Below, piece by piece: positions 9,001 through 16,806 of a DNA stretch of 36,313 nt (positions within the stretch are counted from its first letter, which is position 1; each line of letters begins with the position of its first letter). The notes under the pieces are model-generated. The model had not been told where the DNA came from. It worked only from the letters and a program-made list of their open reading frames with translations, and made no database searches. Both the position numbers and the translations under genes were made by a program. Origin of the DNA: an uncultured Clostridia bacterium (GTDB lineage: Bacteria > Bacillota > Clostridia > Christensenellales > UBA3700); assembly GCA_947177795.1 (NCBI GenBank), contig CAMWVR010000011.1, positions 1-36,313 of the forward strand, given 5' to 3'.

Positions 9001-9731
9001 TTGCCTACGTGCGGATTGTTGCTGTCCACGTCGATTTTTGTAAGCTCTGTCGCAAAAGTCGTGTGACGGCAGTGGTCCGACCAATAGGTGTCGATGACCT
9101 TTATCTCGCTCTCTGTCGGATTGCGGCGCTCGCCTTTGAAATAATCTCTTACGAATATCAAGTCCTTTTCGCTCATGGCAAAACCGACTTTTTTGTGATA
9201 ATCGCATACTTGAGCGTCGCTCATATCTATAAAGCCGTCTATAGTCGGCACTGTGAGATTTTGAACGACTTCTTGTTGCAAGGTATCGGGAATTTGCATA
9301 GAGCCTTCTCTGCTCTCAACGGGATTGATAAGATACTTGCGTATTCTTGCAAACTGCTCTTCGTCCACTCCCTTGAAAGCATAAAGTTTTGCGCACTTGA
9401 TAAGAGGTCTTTGCGACATGGAAAGCAACTGTACGCATTGCATTGCGCTGTCTGCCCTCTGGTCGTACTGACCTGGAAGATACTCCACCGCCAAAAGTCT
9501 GTAGCCGTCAAGGTCAGGCATCTGCTCAAACAAGTTGTCGACGGGCGCCTCGCTGAAAATCGTCGTCTTGGCACTCGCATAGATTGTCTCGTCAAGATTC
9601 TCGATATCGTATCTGATAAACTCTCTCACATCTTCGACTGCAATGCCAAGCACGTTTTGTATATCGGAAGAAGTCTTCTTTGCCGATACGTTGTACCCAT
9701 CTTTTTTCTCTACGAAAATTCTCTTTACCAT
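5994..9731 (-). CDS. purL: Phosphoribosylformylglycinamidine synthase, single-chain
   Basis: This 1245-residue protein makes FGAM from FGAR, ATP and glutamine. It is the large single-chain form found in clostridia, not the three-part PurS/Q/L of Bacillus. The synthetase part shows KNETHNHPTEIEPFGGAATCLGG and GGAIRDPLSGRTY; the glutaminase domain at the C-terminus shows FPGTNCEYDTARAFERAGA, the oxyanion loop AFPGGFSGGDEPDG, the nucleophile Cys at about residue 1086 in LGICNGFQ, and His/Glu of SHGEGRF at about 1153 and 1155. AAAGGA lies seven bases before the ATG. It is the last gene of the purine operon and its stop codon lies within a perfect hairpin. Confidence 0.97.
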   Translation of the reverse strand: MVKRIFVEKKDGYNVSAKKTSSDIQNVLGIAVEDVREFIRYDIENLDETIYASAKTTIFSEAPVDNLFEQMPDLDGYRLLAVEYLPGQYDQRADSAMQCVQLLSMSQRPLIKCAKLYAFKGVDEEQFARIRKYLINPVESREGSMQIPDTLQQEVVQNLTVPTIDGFIDMSDAQVCDYHKKVGFAMSEKDLIFVRDYFKGERRNPTESEIKVIDTYWSDHCRHTTFATELTKIDVDSNNPHVGKALELYRELFQEFNAKREDKYPCLMDIATIAVKKLKKMGKLDNLDVSDEINACSVEVDVDNDGKLEKWLIMFKNETHNHPTEIEPFGGAATCLGGAIRDPLSGRTYVYQAMRVTGCADPTEDISATLKGKLPQRVITKTAAAGYSSYGNQIGLSTGLVAEMYHENYKAKRLETGYVIAGAPKENVVRRKPVEGDIIVLLGGETGRDGCGGATGSSKAHTEKSVEVCGAEVQKGNPPTERKIQRLFRNKDVSTLIVKCNDFGAGGVSVAIGELADSLDIFLDRVPKKYEGLSGTELAISESQERMAVVLDKNDVDKFIEYAKSENLAATAVAEVTDNGRMRMFYAGNCIVDLKRSFLDTNGVKQMQDARIVEKATNYMDSADEQTQKLFDKGEFAQAVQYQLSRLNVCSTKGLGEMFDGTIGASSVLMPFGGKYQLTPAIAMACKPPVSGHTDTATVSTYGCSPQLMSDSPFTGAIYSILLSLSKQVACGVDVNTIRLSLQEFFKKLNQDKDRWGQPLAALLGALYAQIGFGVGAIGGKDSMSGTFEHIDVPPTLISFAMGIGKASKIITNTFAENMGAKDIYHVAIPKDEYSIPDFAKTLQLYAAIVKAMADGKIKACNVVEEGGVIASVFKACMGNKLGSTWDDISIDMFAPAFGDFVILCDDISDLKGFNVEKVATLNGTYTADLCGKELKMNDAAAAFERTLDKVFPTTAPASGEVKNLICCARKVDKAPRNIVQPRVFIPVFPGTNCEYDTARAFERAGAKANILIIKNQTSKDIEDSAEAIVKALQESQILAFPGGFSGGDEPDGSGKFIATTFRNPRIAEQVMKLLYERDGLALGICNGFQALVKLGLVPYGDIREQKSDAPTLTFNNISRHVSTIVNVRVATNKSPWLSGVKVDDVFAVPVSHGEGRFVASAAELDKIIKGGQVATQYVDMTGSATMTSPFNPNGSMYAIEGIISPDGRVLGKMGHAERIDADLYKNVEGNYDMKLFESGVKYFK

Positions 9732-10051
9732 TTCTTTTTCCTTTATATATTTATTGTATTATATATCAATAATTAGTTTATAGATTGTAGATTCTTCGAC
9801 TCCACTTCGTTTCGCTCAGAATGACTCGTTAAATGTGTTACTTTGGCTTTAAACGTGTCACCTTGAGCGTAGTCGAAAGGTCTATATCTATTTCGTCCGC
9901 TCAATAATACTTATCTAAGCCACACGCAAAAGCGGAGATTAGTTGTATTTTTGTCCGTGCGGCGGCAATCGAGCGGTGAGCGTACTAACCGTACGTGACC
10001 CCGAGGGCGTCCTAGCCGTTAGGGCAAAAAGACGGCTGATATACGTTTTTG
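9732..10051. other. 320-bp gap between purD and purL with repeats and the structured element
   Basis: No gene is visible. Next to purL is an AT-rich stretch that could hold a secondary promoter. Then come two oppositely oriented repeat copies (9788-9825 and 9857-9883) and copy 2 of the structured element (9926-10052). Confidence 0.7.
9788..9883. repeat. Pair of dispersed repeats in opposite orientations
   Basis: The forward copy 9788-9825 begins TAGATTCTTCGACTCC and ends CGCTCAGAATGAC. The reverse copy 9857-9883 reads GTCACCTTGAGCGTAGTCG then AAAGGTCT. Together they could form one larger hairpin in the purine mRNA. Confidence 0.65.
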
Positions 10052-10052
10052 C
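9926..10052 (-). ncRNA. Candidate structured element, copy 2 (after purD)
   Basis: On the minus strand it begins GCAAAAACG (10044-10052), using the last base of the purD TAG, and ends CGCTTTTGC (9926-9934); eight of nine positions pair. The stem sequence is wholly different from copy 1 at 1587-1708 but at the same place, next to the conserved TATATCAG and ACTAATCTC blocks. The 42-bp core is 9970-10011, with hairpin CGTAC-GGTTA-GTACG on the minus strand (9981-9995). Local alternatives also pair, for example GCCGT with ACGGC. Confidence 0.5.
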
Positions 10053-11308
10053 TACTTTTTGATGCCGATATCGCGTCGGAAAAACGCCCCATCAAAGTGC
10101 ACCTTGCTCACAGCCTCATACGCCTTATCTCTTGCCTCGTGTATATCCTTACCCATAGCCGTTACGCCAAGCACTCTTCCGCCACTCGTAACGAGTTTGC
10201 CGTCCTTAATAGCCGTACCTGCGTGGAAAATTAAAATATCGTCGGCAACATCGCCTATCGTGATTTCTTTGCCTTTCTCGTAACTCTCGGGATAGCCACC
10301 GCTTGCCATAACTACGCATACGCAAGCGTCGTCAGACCACTCGATATTTATCTTGTCGAGAGTGCCGTCTACGACTGCGTTGAATATATCGCACAAATCA
10401 GTTTTAAGTCTAGGCAATACGACTTGTGTCTCGGGGTCTCCAAAACGCGCGTTGTATTCCACTACCTTTGCGCCGTCGTCAGTGAGCATAAGACCAAAGT
10501 AAAGTACTCCCTTGAAAGTCCTGCCCTCTTTGTTCATAGCGTCGACGGTGGGAAGAATGATTTTGTTCATTACTTCGTCTTCGACCTCTTTGGTATAGAT
10601 AGCAGACGGAGAGAATGTACCCATACCACCGGTATTGAGACCTTGATCGTTGTCATACGCTCTCTTGTGGTCTCTTGCGTTGACCATTGGGATTATAGTC
10701 TTACCGTCGCAGAACGAAAGTATCGACACTTCCTGTCCTACCATAAATTCTTCGACGATAACTCTCTTGCCCGCATCCTTGAACTTGCTGTCAATCATCA
10801 TTTCTTTTGCGGCTTGCAATCCCTCTTCTTTGGTATTGCAAATTATTACGCCCTTGCCGAGAGCAAGTCCGTCAGCCTTGACGACGAGCGGATATTTTGC
10901 CTCTGCAAGATACTCCACGGCATTAGCGTAATTGTCAAACTCCTCATACTTTGCCGTAGGAATGTCGTACTTCTTCATCAAATACTTTGAAAAAGCCTTG
11001 CTTGCCTCGATTATTGCGGCGTTGGCTCTCGGTCCGAATGCTCTGTGACCTCTCTCCTCAAGTCTGTCGACAAGACCGGCAGCCAATGGATCGTCGGGCG
11101 CAACCACAGTCAATTCAATATCTTTGTGGATGTCCACAAAATCTACGATTGCGTCAAAATCCATTACGGATATAGGTACGCACTCGGCAATTTGACTTAT
11201 TCCGCCGTTGCCCGGAAGACAGTATATTTTGTCCACCTTGGGACTCTTTGCAAGCGACCAACATATCGTATGTTCGCGTCCGCCGCTGCCTATGACTAAT
11301 ACGTTCAT
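10052..11308 (-). CDS. purD: Phosphoribosylamine-glycine ligase (GAR synthetase)
   Basis: This 418-residue ATP-grasp enzyme joins glycine to phosphoribosylamine, the second step of purine synthesis. The N-terminal motif VLVIGSGGREHTICWSLAKSPKV and PGNGGIS are family signatures; the ATP-grasp part shows YPLVVKADGLALGKGVIIC, VIVEEFMVGQEVSILSFCDG, and the metal-binding end YNARFGDPETQVVLP. The start has AAAGGAG five bases upstream. It follows purH after a repeat-rich gap. Confidence 0.97.
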   Translation of the reverse strand: MNVLVIGSGGREHTICWSLAKSPKVDKIYCLPGNGGISQIAECVPISVMDFDAIVDFVDIHKDIELTVVAPDDPLAAGLVDRLEERGHRAFGPRANAAIIEASKAFSKYLMKKYDIPTAKYEEFDNYANAVEYLAEAKYPLVVKADGLALGKGVIICNTKEEGLQAAKEMMIDSKFKDAGKRVIVEEFMVGQEVSILSFCDGKTIIPMVNARDHKRAYDNDQGLNTGGMGTFSPSAIYTKEVEDEVMNKIILPTVDAMNKEGRTFKGVLYFGLMLTDDGAKVVEYNARFGDPETQVVLPRLKTDLCDIFNAVVDGTLDKINIEWSDDACVCVVMASGGYPESYEKGKEITIGDVADDILIFHAGTAIKDGKLVTSGGRVLGVTAMGKDIHEARDKAYEAVSKVHFDGAFFRRDIGIKK

Positions 11309-11328
11309 AAAAACTCCTTTGCGGATTA

Positions 11329-11560
11329 AGATTTCTCCACTACGGTCGAAATGACATTATTTATCCGCAATTATTCATTCTCTGTTACATTATTAAACCT
11401 TGGATGTTATGCAATTTTTGCCTTTGAATGTCTTGTCATCTCGATCGCAGTCGAGAGATCTCTATCCAATTGAGATTTTTCGACTTCACTGCGTTTCGCT
11501 CAAAATGACAACGCAAGGTTGAGATTTCTCCATTTCACTACGCTCCAGTCGAAATGACAT
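11329..11560. repeat. Cluster of four dispersed repeats between purH and purD
   Basis: Copies are 11329-11356 (forward), 11435-11461 (reverse, GTCATCTCGATCGCAGTCG then AGAGATCT), 11472-11509 (forward, GAGATTTTTCGAC to CAAAATGAC) and 11521-11560 (forward, GAGATTTCTCC to GAAATGACAT). Their arms differ, but short internal pairing is kept in each. Confidence 0.7.
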
Positions 11561-11566
11561 TGAACT

Positions 11567-11607
11567 ATTTTTGACGATTGGGCAAAAAGTGTGCTGATAC
11601 ACAAGGT
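11567..11607 (-). ncRNA. Reduced hairpin with TATCAG loop after purH
   Basis: On the minus strand, four bases after the purH TAA, TGTG-TATCAG-CACA (11590-11603) forms a small hairpin followed by CTTTTTGCCC, matching the first part of copy 2 of the structured element (TATCAG ... CTTTTTGCCC). The 42-bp core is absent. It may be a truncated copy. Confidence 0.35.
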
Positions 11608-13146
11608 TTAATGCTTAAAGTGACGATCGCCCGAGAATATCATGGATATCCCATACTTATCGCAAGCGTCTATCGAAAGTTGATCCTTGATACTTCCGCC
11701 TGGTTGCATAATTGCAACGATACCGCCCTCGTGAGCAGCCTCAACGCAATCGTCAAACGGGAAGAATGCGTCGGACGCAAGCACTGCGCCGTGCGTGTCG
11801 GTGAGCGAATGAGCAATAGCCTGCTTTGTCGCTCTTATTCTGTTGACCTGTCCTCCGCCGATACCCAAGATAGTCTTGTCCTTTGCGATTACGATAGCGT
11901 TGGACTTGGTATGCTTGACGACTGTCATTGCAAAAATCATATCCTCGATTTGCGCCTCGGTAGGCTGAGCCTTGGTGACGACTTTGCACTTGTCTTTGTC
12001 TACGACCATTCTGTCAAACTCTTGCACCAAAAGACCGCCTACGACTTTCTTCATATCATAGCAATTGCTCGGCACTGCCTTCATAATATTAGGCAACTTC
12101 AAAAGTCTGATATTTTGTTTTTGTTTGAGTATAGCGAGCGCTTCGTCCGTAAAATCGGGAGCAACGACTATCTCTATGAAAATCTTGTGTATCTGCTCTG
12201 CCGTATCTTTGTCTATAGTACGGTTGGCAGCAACGATACCGCCGAATATTGAAGTCGGGTCTGCCGCGTTTGCCTTGAAGAATGCCTCGCTAATAGTCTT
12301 TGCAGTAGCCACTCCGCAAGGGTTTGCGTGCTTGACTGCAACTACGGTAGGCTCGGAAAATTCACGAAGCAAATCCAAAGCGCCGTTGGTATCGTTGATA
12401 TTGTTGTAAGAGAGTTCTTTGCCGTGCAACTGCTCGGCTACGGCAAGCGAACATTCCACGTCAAACGCTTCTTTGTAGAACACTGCATTTTGGTGCGGAT
12501 TTTCGCCGTATCTCATATCTTGCGCCTTGTCGAACGCCATTGTGAACTGCTCGGGGAACTCTATGTCGAGTTTTTGACGGAGATAGTTGGCAATCAAAGT
12601 GTCGTAATAAGAGGTATGCTGATATACCTTATACATAAGATAGAACTTGGTCTCTTTTTTGATTCCGCCATTCTTGAGTTCTTCAAGCACCTTAGCGTAA
12701 TCGGCAGGGTCTACCATAACCGCAACGTCTTGATAATTCTTTGCCGCGCTTCTAAGCATAGTCGGTCCGCCGATGTCGATATTCTCTATTGCCGTCTGCA
12801 AATCAATATTAGGTTTCTTCACCGTCTCCTTGAATGGATAGAGATTGACGACGACGATATCTATCGGGTCGATATTCATACTTGCAAGGAAGTCCATATG
12901 CTCCTTGTTGTCTCTCATCGCCAAAAGTCCTGCGTGTACCTTTGGGTGCAAAGTCTTTACTCTGCCGTCAAGACACTCAGGAAAACCTGTCACCGAAGAT
13001 ATATCCACAGCCTTTACGCCTGACATATTGAGTACCTTTAACGTACCGCCGGTAGAGATTATCTCATAACCGCAATCAATCAAACTCTTTGCCAATTCTA
13101 CAATACCCGTCTTATCGGATACGCTGATAAGCGCTTTTTTTGCCAT
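11608..13146 (-). CDS. purH: Bifunctional AICAR transformylase / IMP cyclohydrolase
   Basis: This 512-residue protein carries out the last two steps to IMP. The N-terminal MGS-like cyclohydrolase domain (about 1-195) shows [18 protein letters not shown] and [16 protein letters not shown]. The transformylase domain shows [10 protein letters not shown], the catalytic KHANPCG motif, and [16 protein letters not shown] near the C-terminus. Start codon spacing to ATAGGAG is normal. It lies between purN and purD, with repeat-filled gaps on both sides. Confidence 0.97.
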   Translation of the reverse strand: MAKKALISVSDKTGIVELAKSLIDCGYEIISTGGTLKVLNMSGVKAVDISSVTGFPECLDGRVKTLHPKVHAGLLAMRDNKEHMDFLASMNIDPIDIVVVNLYPFKETVKKPNIDLQTAIENIDIGGPTMLRSAAKNYQDVAVMVDPADYAKVLEELKNGGIKKETKFYLMYKVYQHTSYYDTLIANYLRQKLDIEFPEQFTMAFDKAQDMRYGENPHQNAVFYKEAFDVECSLAVAEQLHGKELSYNNINDTNGALDLLREFSEPTVVAVKHANPCGVATAKTISEAFFKANAADPTSIFGGIVAANRTIDKDTAEQIHKIFIEIVVAPDFTDEALAILKQKQNIRLLKLPNIMKAVPSNCYDMKKVVGGLLVQEFDRMVVDKDKCKVVTKAQPTEAQIEDMIFAMTVVKHTKSNAIVIAKDKTILGIGGGQVNRIRATKQAIAHSLTDTHGAVLASDAFFPFDDCVEAAHEGGIVAIMQPGGSIKDQLSIDACDKYGISMIFSGDRHFKH

Positions 13147-13449
13147 TATTCTACTCCTATCTTTTTGTTGTTTTATTATTTATTAATATTGTTTTTAATT
13201 TAATGTTGCATCCATACAAGCATATTGCCTTTTCAACACTTTCCTAAGTCATTTTGAGACTTTTATGTCATTTCGAGCGTAGTCGAGAAATCTAATCCGC
13301 TAATTATTTAGACCTTGCGACTTCACGACGTTTCGCTCAAGGTGACGTCGCAAGTTTTGAGATTTCTCCACGTCGCTGCACTTTGATTGAAATGACTTAG
13401 GTATTCAATGTTTCGACTATGCTTACTATGCTTATCTCAAAGCGATACA
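13147..13449. other. 303-bp gap between purN and purH holding repeats
   Basis: No gene is seen. An AT-rich stretch directly before purH could carry a secondary promoter. Three repeat copies fill 13266-13396. Confidence 0.65.
13266..13396. repeat. Cluster of three dispersed repeats
   Basis: Reverse copy 13266-13293 (TGTCATTTCGAGCGTAGTCG then AGAAATCT), a diverged forward copy 13311-13346 (AGACCTTGCGACTTC to CAAGGTGACGT) and a forward copy 13359-13396 (GAGATTTCTCCACGTCGC to GAAATGACT). In the diverged copy both ends changed together (CCTTG with CAAGG), keeping the pairing. Confidence 0.7.
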
Positions 13450-14034
13450 CTATTGTTCCCTACACAACTTTGCGACTACGCTTGGAAGCAACTTATGCTC
13501 GACTTCGAGTATTCTCGCTTGCAAGGTCTCGGGAGTGTCGCCCTCTTTTACTTCTACTTGCTCTTGCGCAATAATTGCCCCCGTGTCTGCGCCGTAATCC
13601 ACGTAATGCACCGTACAGCCGCTGACTTTATCACCGCTTGCGATGACACTCTTGTGCACGTTGAGACCGTACATACCCTTTCCGCAATGATTGGGTATAA
13701 GCGACGGATGAATATTGATAATACGCCCTTCGTATTCGTCCACCAATACGGGAGTTACGATAGCAAGATAGCCCGCCAAAACAATAAGATCGACGTCGTA
13801 TCCCTTGAGATACTCTACTATCGCCCTATCTCTGGTCTCGTTGTCGACGTAATCTTTCGCCTTAAAAGTCTTGCAATCTATGCCGTGCTTTTTTGCACGC
13901 TCGATTGCAAATATCCCTTCTTTGTTGGTAACTACCGCCACGACCTTGCCGTCTATCAGACCGCTCAAAGTTCCGTCGATGACGGATTGCATATCGCTTC
14001 CGCTACCCGATGCAAATACTGCTATATTCTTCAT
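13450..14034 (-). CDS. purN: Phosphoribosylglycinamide formyltransferase
   Basis: This protein transfers a formyl group from 10-formyl-THF to GAR. The start NIAVFASGSGSDMQSVIDG is the phosphate-binding loop; INIHPSLIPN carries the catalytic Asn and His, and DYGADTGAIIAQ the catalytic Asp. I chose the ATG at 14034 (194 residues), since homologues begin M-K-N-I-A-V; a GTG two codons upstream at 14040 is possible. The only Shine-Dalgarno-like sequence (GGGTGAG) is unusually close to the ATG, so translation may depend on coupling to purM. A hairpin lies between purM and purN. Confidence 0.95.
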   Translation of the reverse strand: MKNIAVFASGSGSDMQSVIDGTLSGLIDGKVVAVVTNKEGIFAIERAKKHGIDCKTFKAKDYVDNETRDRAIVEYLKGYDVDLIVLAGYLAIVTPVLVDEYEGRIINIHPSLIPNHCGKGMYGLNVHKSVIASGDKVSGCTVHYVDYGADTGAIIAQEQVEVKEGDTPETLQARILEVEHKLLPSVVAKLCREQ

Positions 14035-14062
14035 ACTCACCCATATTTATGTCAAAATTAGA

Positions 14063-14088
14063 TATGCCCCGCAAAATTGCAAGGCACA
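14063..14088 (-). terminator. Hairpin between purM and purN
   Basis: On the minus strand TGTGCCTTGCA and TGCGGGGCATA form an 11-bp stem (with three G-U pairs) around ATTT. A modest T-rich tail (TCTAATTTTG) follows. It may act as a partial terminator or processing site that lowers expression of purN and later genes. Confidence 0.4.
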
Positions 14089-14092
14089 CCTA

Positions 14093-15112
14093 TTAAAGTT
14101 CTACTTGTCCGTCTTTGTCGGTCACTTCGCCAATAACGTAAGCCTCTTCGCCGAGAGCCTTAAGTTCGTCGACAACCGCCGCCGCAATAGACTTGTCCAC
14201 TGCAAGCACCATACCGATACCCATATTGAAGGTATTGCACATCTTGCGGTCGTCAATGCCGGCAATCTCCTGCAATGCCTTGAAAATTCTCGGCAACGGA
14301 TAACTGTTTCTGTCAATCTTGACTCCCATACCGCTTGGAATAATTCTCGGTACGTTTTCGATAAATCCGCCGCCCGTGATATGAGCGATGCCCTTGATTT
14401 CATACTTCTCTATCAAAGATAAAATCGTCTTTACGTATATCTTCGTGGGAGTAAGCACTAGTTCGGCAGGGGTACAGCCGAGAGTCTCGTTGAACTTGTT
14501 GAGACTTTCTTTGTCCTCGCCGAAAAGTTTGCGTACCAACGAATAGCCGTTGGAGTGAATACCGCTTGACGCAATGCCTATCAAAGCGTCTCCGACCTTG
14601 ATGCTCTTGCCGTTGATGATCTTATTCTTCTTGACTATGCCCACTGAAAAGCCTGCAATGTCGTATTCGTCTTTTGCATAAAATCCCGGCATCTCGGCAG
14701 TCTCTCCGCCAATCAACGCGCATCCCGCTTGACTGCAGCCCTCGCTTACGCCCTTGACTATATCCGCAACCTTTTCTGGTACGAGTTTTGACAACGCAAT
14801 ATAATCGAGGAACAAAAGAGGTTTTGCTCCTTGACATACAATGTCGTTTACGCACATTGCCACCGCGTCGATACCAATAGTGTCGTGCTTGTCCAATACG
14901 AATGCGTATTTGAGTTTCGTTCCCACGCCGTCGGTGCCTGCCACGAGACAGTCGCTGTCCTCTTTGTCTCCCAACGCGTAAAAACCGCCAAAACTTCCTA
15001 AGTCGCCCAGAACGCTTTCGTTGTACGTCGTCTTGACGTATTCTTTCATCAACTTGACGGCTTTGTAACCTGCCTCTACGTCCACACCGGCGGACTTGTA
15101 ATCTATTGCCAT
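14093..15112 (-). CDS. purM: Phosphoribosylformylglycinamidine cyclo-ligase (AIR synthetase)
   Basis: This 339-residue enzyme closes FGAM to AIR using ATP. It has the N-terminal [19 protein letters not shown], the glycine-rich [13 protein letters not shown], the [11 protein letters not shown] motif and [25 protein letters not shown], all typical of PurM, then [11 protein letters not shown] and [20 protein letters not shown] precedes the ATG by seven bases. It follows purC by 37 bases. Confidence 0.97.
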   Translation of the reverse strand: MAIDYKSAGVDVEAGYKAVKLMKEYVKTTYNESVLGDLGSFGGFYALGDKEDSDCLVAGTDGVGTKLKYAFVLDKHDTIGIDAVAMCVNDIVCQGAKPLLFLDYIALSKLVPEKVADIVKGVSEGCSQAGCALIGGETAEMPGFYAKDEYDIAGFSVGIVKKNKIINGKSIKVGDALIGIASSGIHSNGYSLVRKLFGEDKESLNKFNETLGCTPAELVLTPTKIYVKTILSLIEKYEIKGIAHITGGGFIENVPRIIPSGMGVKIDRNSYPLPRIFKALQEIAGIDDRKMCNTFNMGIGMVLAVDKSIAAAVVDELKALGEEAYVIGEVTDKDGQVEL

Positions 15113-15149
15113 ATATCTACTCCTTAAATATCTCGCTGACTTGTGAAGA

Positions 15150-15860
15150 TTACTTGGTAAGACCCATTCTCTTCATCATCTCTCTGTAGCCCTTGTCTAC
15201 GTCGTCCATATCTCTTCTGAATCTGTCCTTGTCGAGTTTCTCGCCAGTCTTAGCGTCCCAGAAACGGCAAGTATCGGGAGATATTTCGTCGGCAAGAATT
15301 ATGTCGCCCTTGAATCTGCCGAATTCCAACTTGAAGTCGATAAGTTCTACGCCTATCTCGCTGAAGTATGCTTTCATAAAGTCATTGACCTTGAAAGCAA
15401 GTTCCTTTATTTTCTCTATCTCTTCTTTCGTAGCCAACTTGAGCGCCAAAGCGTGATAGTCGTTGATAAGCGGATCGCCCAAATCGTCGTTCTTGTAACT
15501 AAACTCTATGATAGTAGTCGCAAGGCTTGTACCCTCCGCAACGCCGTATCTCTTTGAAAAAGATCCTGCCGCTCTGTTGCGAATAATTACTTCAAGCGGT
15601 ACGATTTCAACTTTTTTGACAAAAGTCTCTCTCTCGTTGATCTCTTCTACGTAGTGAGTGGGAACGCCTTTTGCCTCCAAAAGTCTAAACATATGATTGC
15701 TGCAAACGTTGTTGACAACGCCTTTGCCGAGAATCGTGCCCTTCTTGAGTCCGTTGAACGCCGTAGCGTCGTCTTTGTAAGATACCAATACGATATCGGG
15801 ATCTGTCGTAGCGTAAACTCTCTTTGCCTTGCCTTCATAAAGTTGAACGGTCTTTTCCAT
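15150..15860 (-). CDS. purC: SAICAR synthetase
   Basis: This 236-residue ligase joins aspartate to CAIR. The N-terminus [12 protein letters not shown] and the following [11 protein letters not shown] are family signatures, as are [28 protein letters not shown] and [14 protein letters not shown]. Its ATG is three bases after the purE stop and its ribosome binding site AAAGGAG lies inside the end of purE, so the two are coupled. Confidence 0.97.
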   Translation of the reverse strand: MEKTVQLYEGKAKRVYATTDPDIVLVSYKDDATAFNGLKKGTILGKGVVNNVCSNHMFRLLEAKGVPTHYVEEINERETFVKKVEIVPLEVIIRNRAAGSFSKRYGVAEGTSLATTIIEFSYKNDDLGDPLINDYHALALKLATKEEIEKIKELAFKVNDFMKAYFSEIGVELIDFKLEFGRFKGDIILADEISPDTCRFWDAKTGEKLDKDRFRRDMDDVDKGYREMMKRMGLTK

Positions 15861-15863
15861 AAT

Positions 15864-16355
15864 TCAATTTAACTCCTTTTGCAATTTTTCGTCGTCGTTT
15901 TTAATTTTTTCTGCCATACTATTTTTGTAGTCTTGCATTTTTTTCATAAGATTGGGGTACTTGACGGAGAGTATCTGTATCGCAAGCAAGCCCGCGTTAA
16001 GTCCGCCGTTGATAGCCACGCACGCCACAGGAATACCCGACGGCATCTGCACCATTGACAACAGAGAGTCAAGTCCGTCCATAGTCGAACTCTTGACCGG
16101 CAGTCCGATCACCGGCAACGGCGTATAAGCCGCAATTACTCCGCCGAGATGCGCCGCTTTTCCCGCTGCGCAAATGATAACTTCGATGTTGTTTTCGATT
16201 GCGTTGTTGGCAAAGTCGTGCGCCATTTGCGGTGTGCGGTGCGCGGATATTACTCTCGCTTCCACTTCCACGTCAAATTTTTTGAGAATGTCAATTGTGG
16301 GTTTTACTACGTCAAGGTCGCTTACGCTTCCCATTACTATTGCTGCTTTTGGCAT
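15864..16355 (-). CDS. purE: 5-(carboxyamino)imidazole ribonucleotide mutase (PurE)
   Basis: This 163-residue protein shows the PurE signatures MGSVSDLDVVKPT at residues 8-20, ISAHRTPQMAHDFA, and AAGKAAHLGGVIAAYTPLPVIGLPV. It moves the carboxyl group to form CAIR, or carboxylates AIR directly if it is of the second PurE class. No purK lies nearby, so the second possibility stays open. It is the first gene of the operon; AAGGAG lies in front of the ATG, and a promoter is visible at 16407-16436. Confidence 0.95.
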   Translation of the reverse strand: MPKAAIVMGSVSDLDVVKPTIDILKKFDVEVEARVISAHRTPQMAHDFANNAIENNIEVIICAAGKAAHLGGVIAAYTPLPVIGLPVKSSTMDGLDSLLSMVQMPSGIPVACVAINGGLNAGLLAIQILSVKYPNLMKKMQDYKNSMAEKIKNDDEKLQKELN

Positions 16356-16406
16356 AACAACTACTCCTTAAAAGTTTAAATATATAAAATATAAAATTAC
16401 ACAAAT

Positions 16407-16436
16407 ATATTATCATATTACTATATATAATTGCAA
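16407..16436 (-). promoter_or_regulatory. Likely sigma-A promoter of the purine operon
   Basis: On the minus strand TTGCAA (16431-16436) and TAATAT (16407-16412) are separated by 18 bases, with TG one base before the -10 box (extended -10). The distance to the purE ATG leaves a leader of about 45 bases. Confidence 0.5.
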
Positions 16437-16508
16437 GGATTTTGTCGATATAATTCTTTGTATTTTTTCGGCTTAATTTTCTAAATATAGACTAAACGGT
16501 TAATTGGT

Positions 16509-16604
16509 TTATCAACATACCCAAAATAACGTAAATTCGCATATATACACGCATTTTTGCCACTTATCCACATACTTATCCACATCGCAGTTGACTTATC
16601 CACA
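16509..16604 (+). promoter_or_regulatory. DnaA box cluster
   Basis: Three perfect TTATCCACA boxes lie at 16564-16572, 16576-16584 and 16596-16604, and a one-mismatch box TTATCAACA at 16509-16517, all in the same direction. The flank toward purE is very AT-rich. DnaA binds this 9-mer at origins, titration sites and some promoters. Genes on both sides share one strand and no skew change is apparent, so a main replication origin is unlikely; a DnaA titration or regulatory site upstream of the purine operon fits better. Confidence 0.65.
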
Positions 16605-16751
16605 CTGTTAAAAGTTTGAAAAAGTGGCGCTAGAGTTGATTTTTTGTTATTATTTTCCGTTTTAATGGCTATAAAAATATGGACAAAATGGGATAAATTC
16701 ACCCTCGATAATTTTCGACACAACGCCCTAGTCTCTGCTCTTTTTAGCAAT

Positions 16752-16781
16752 ACAAAACGGCGCATTTTAAACTTGCGCCGT
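16752..16781 (-). terminator. Intrinsic terminator of icd
   Basis: On the minus strand ACGGCGCA and TGCGCCGT form a perfect 8-bp stem (16757-16764 with 16774-16781) around a 9-base loop, followed by TTTGTATTG. It begins about 25 bases after the icd stop. Confidence 0.75.
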
Positions 16782-16806
16782 CGACAGTATTATATATCAG
16801 ATATTA

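Larger units (their letters stand above)
16356..16806. other. 451-bp non-coding region between icd and purE
   Basis: The part next to purE (16376-16500) is very AT-rich and contains the promoter. The middle (16509-16604) carries four DnaA-box-like 9-mers in one orientation. The part next to icd holds its terminator. There is no purine riboswitch consensus and no paired PurR boxes. An AAGCCGAAAAAAT sequence on the minus strand near 16463-16475 resembles a PurR half site with one key mismatch. Confidence 0.7.

Noticed and set aside
667..13396. CRISPR array
   Set aside because: The repeats vary in sequence and orientation and are not evenly spaced; no cas genes are present.
16356..16500. Purine riboswitch or PurR-controlled leader of purE
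   Set aside because: No purine riboswitch consensus is visible, and only one imperfect PurR half site is seen rather than a pair at the usual distance.
16380..16610. Replication origin (oriC)
   Set aside because: DnaA boxes and AT-rich DNA are present, but genes on both sides share one strand, base bias does not change, and dnaA, dnaN and similar genes are absent. I kept it only as a DnaA box cluster.
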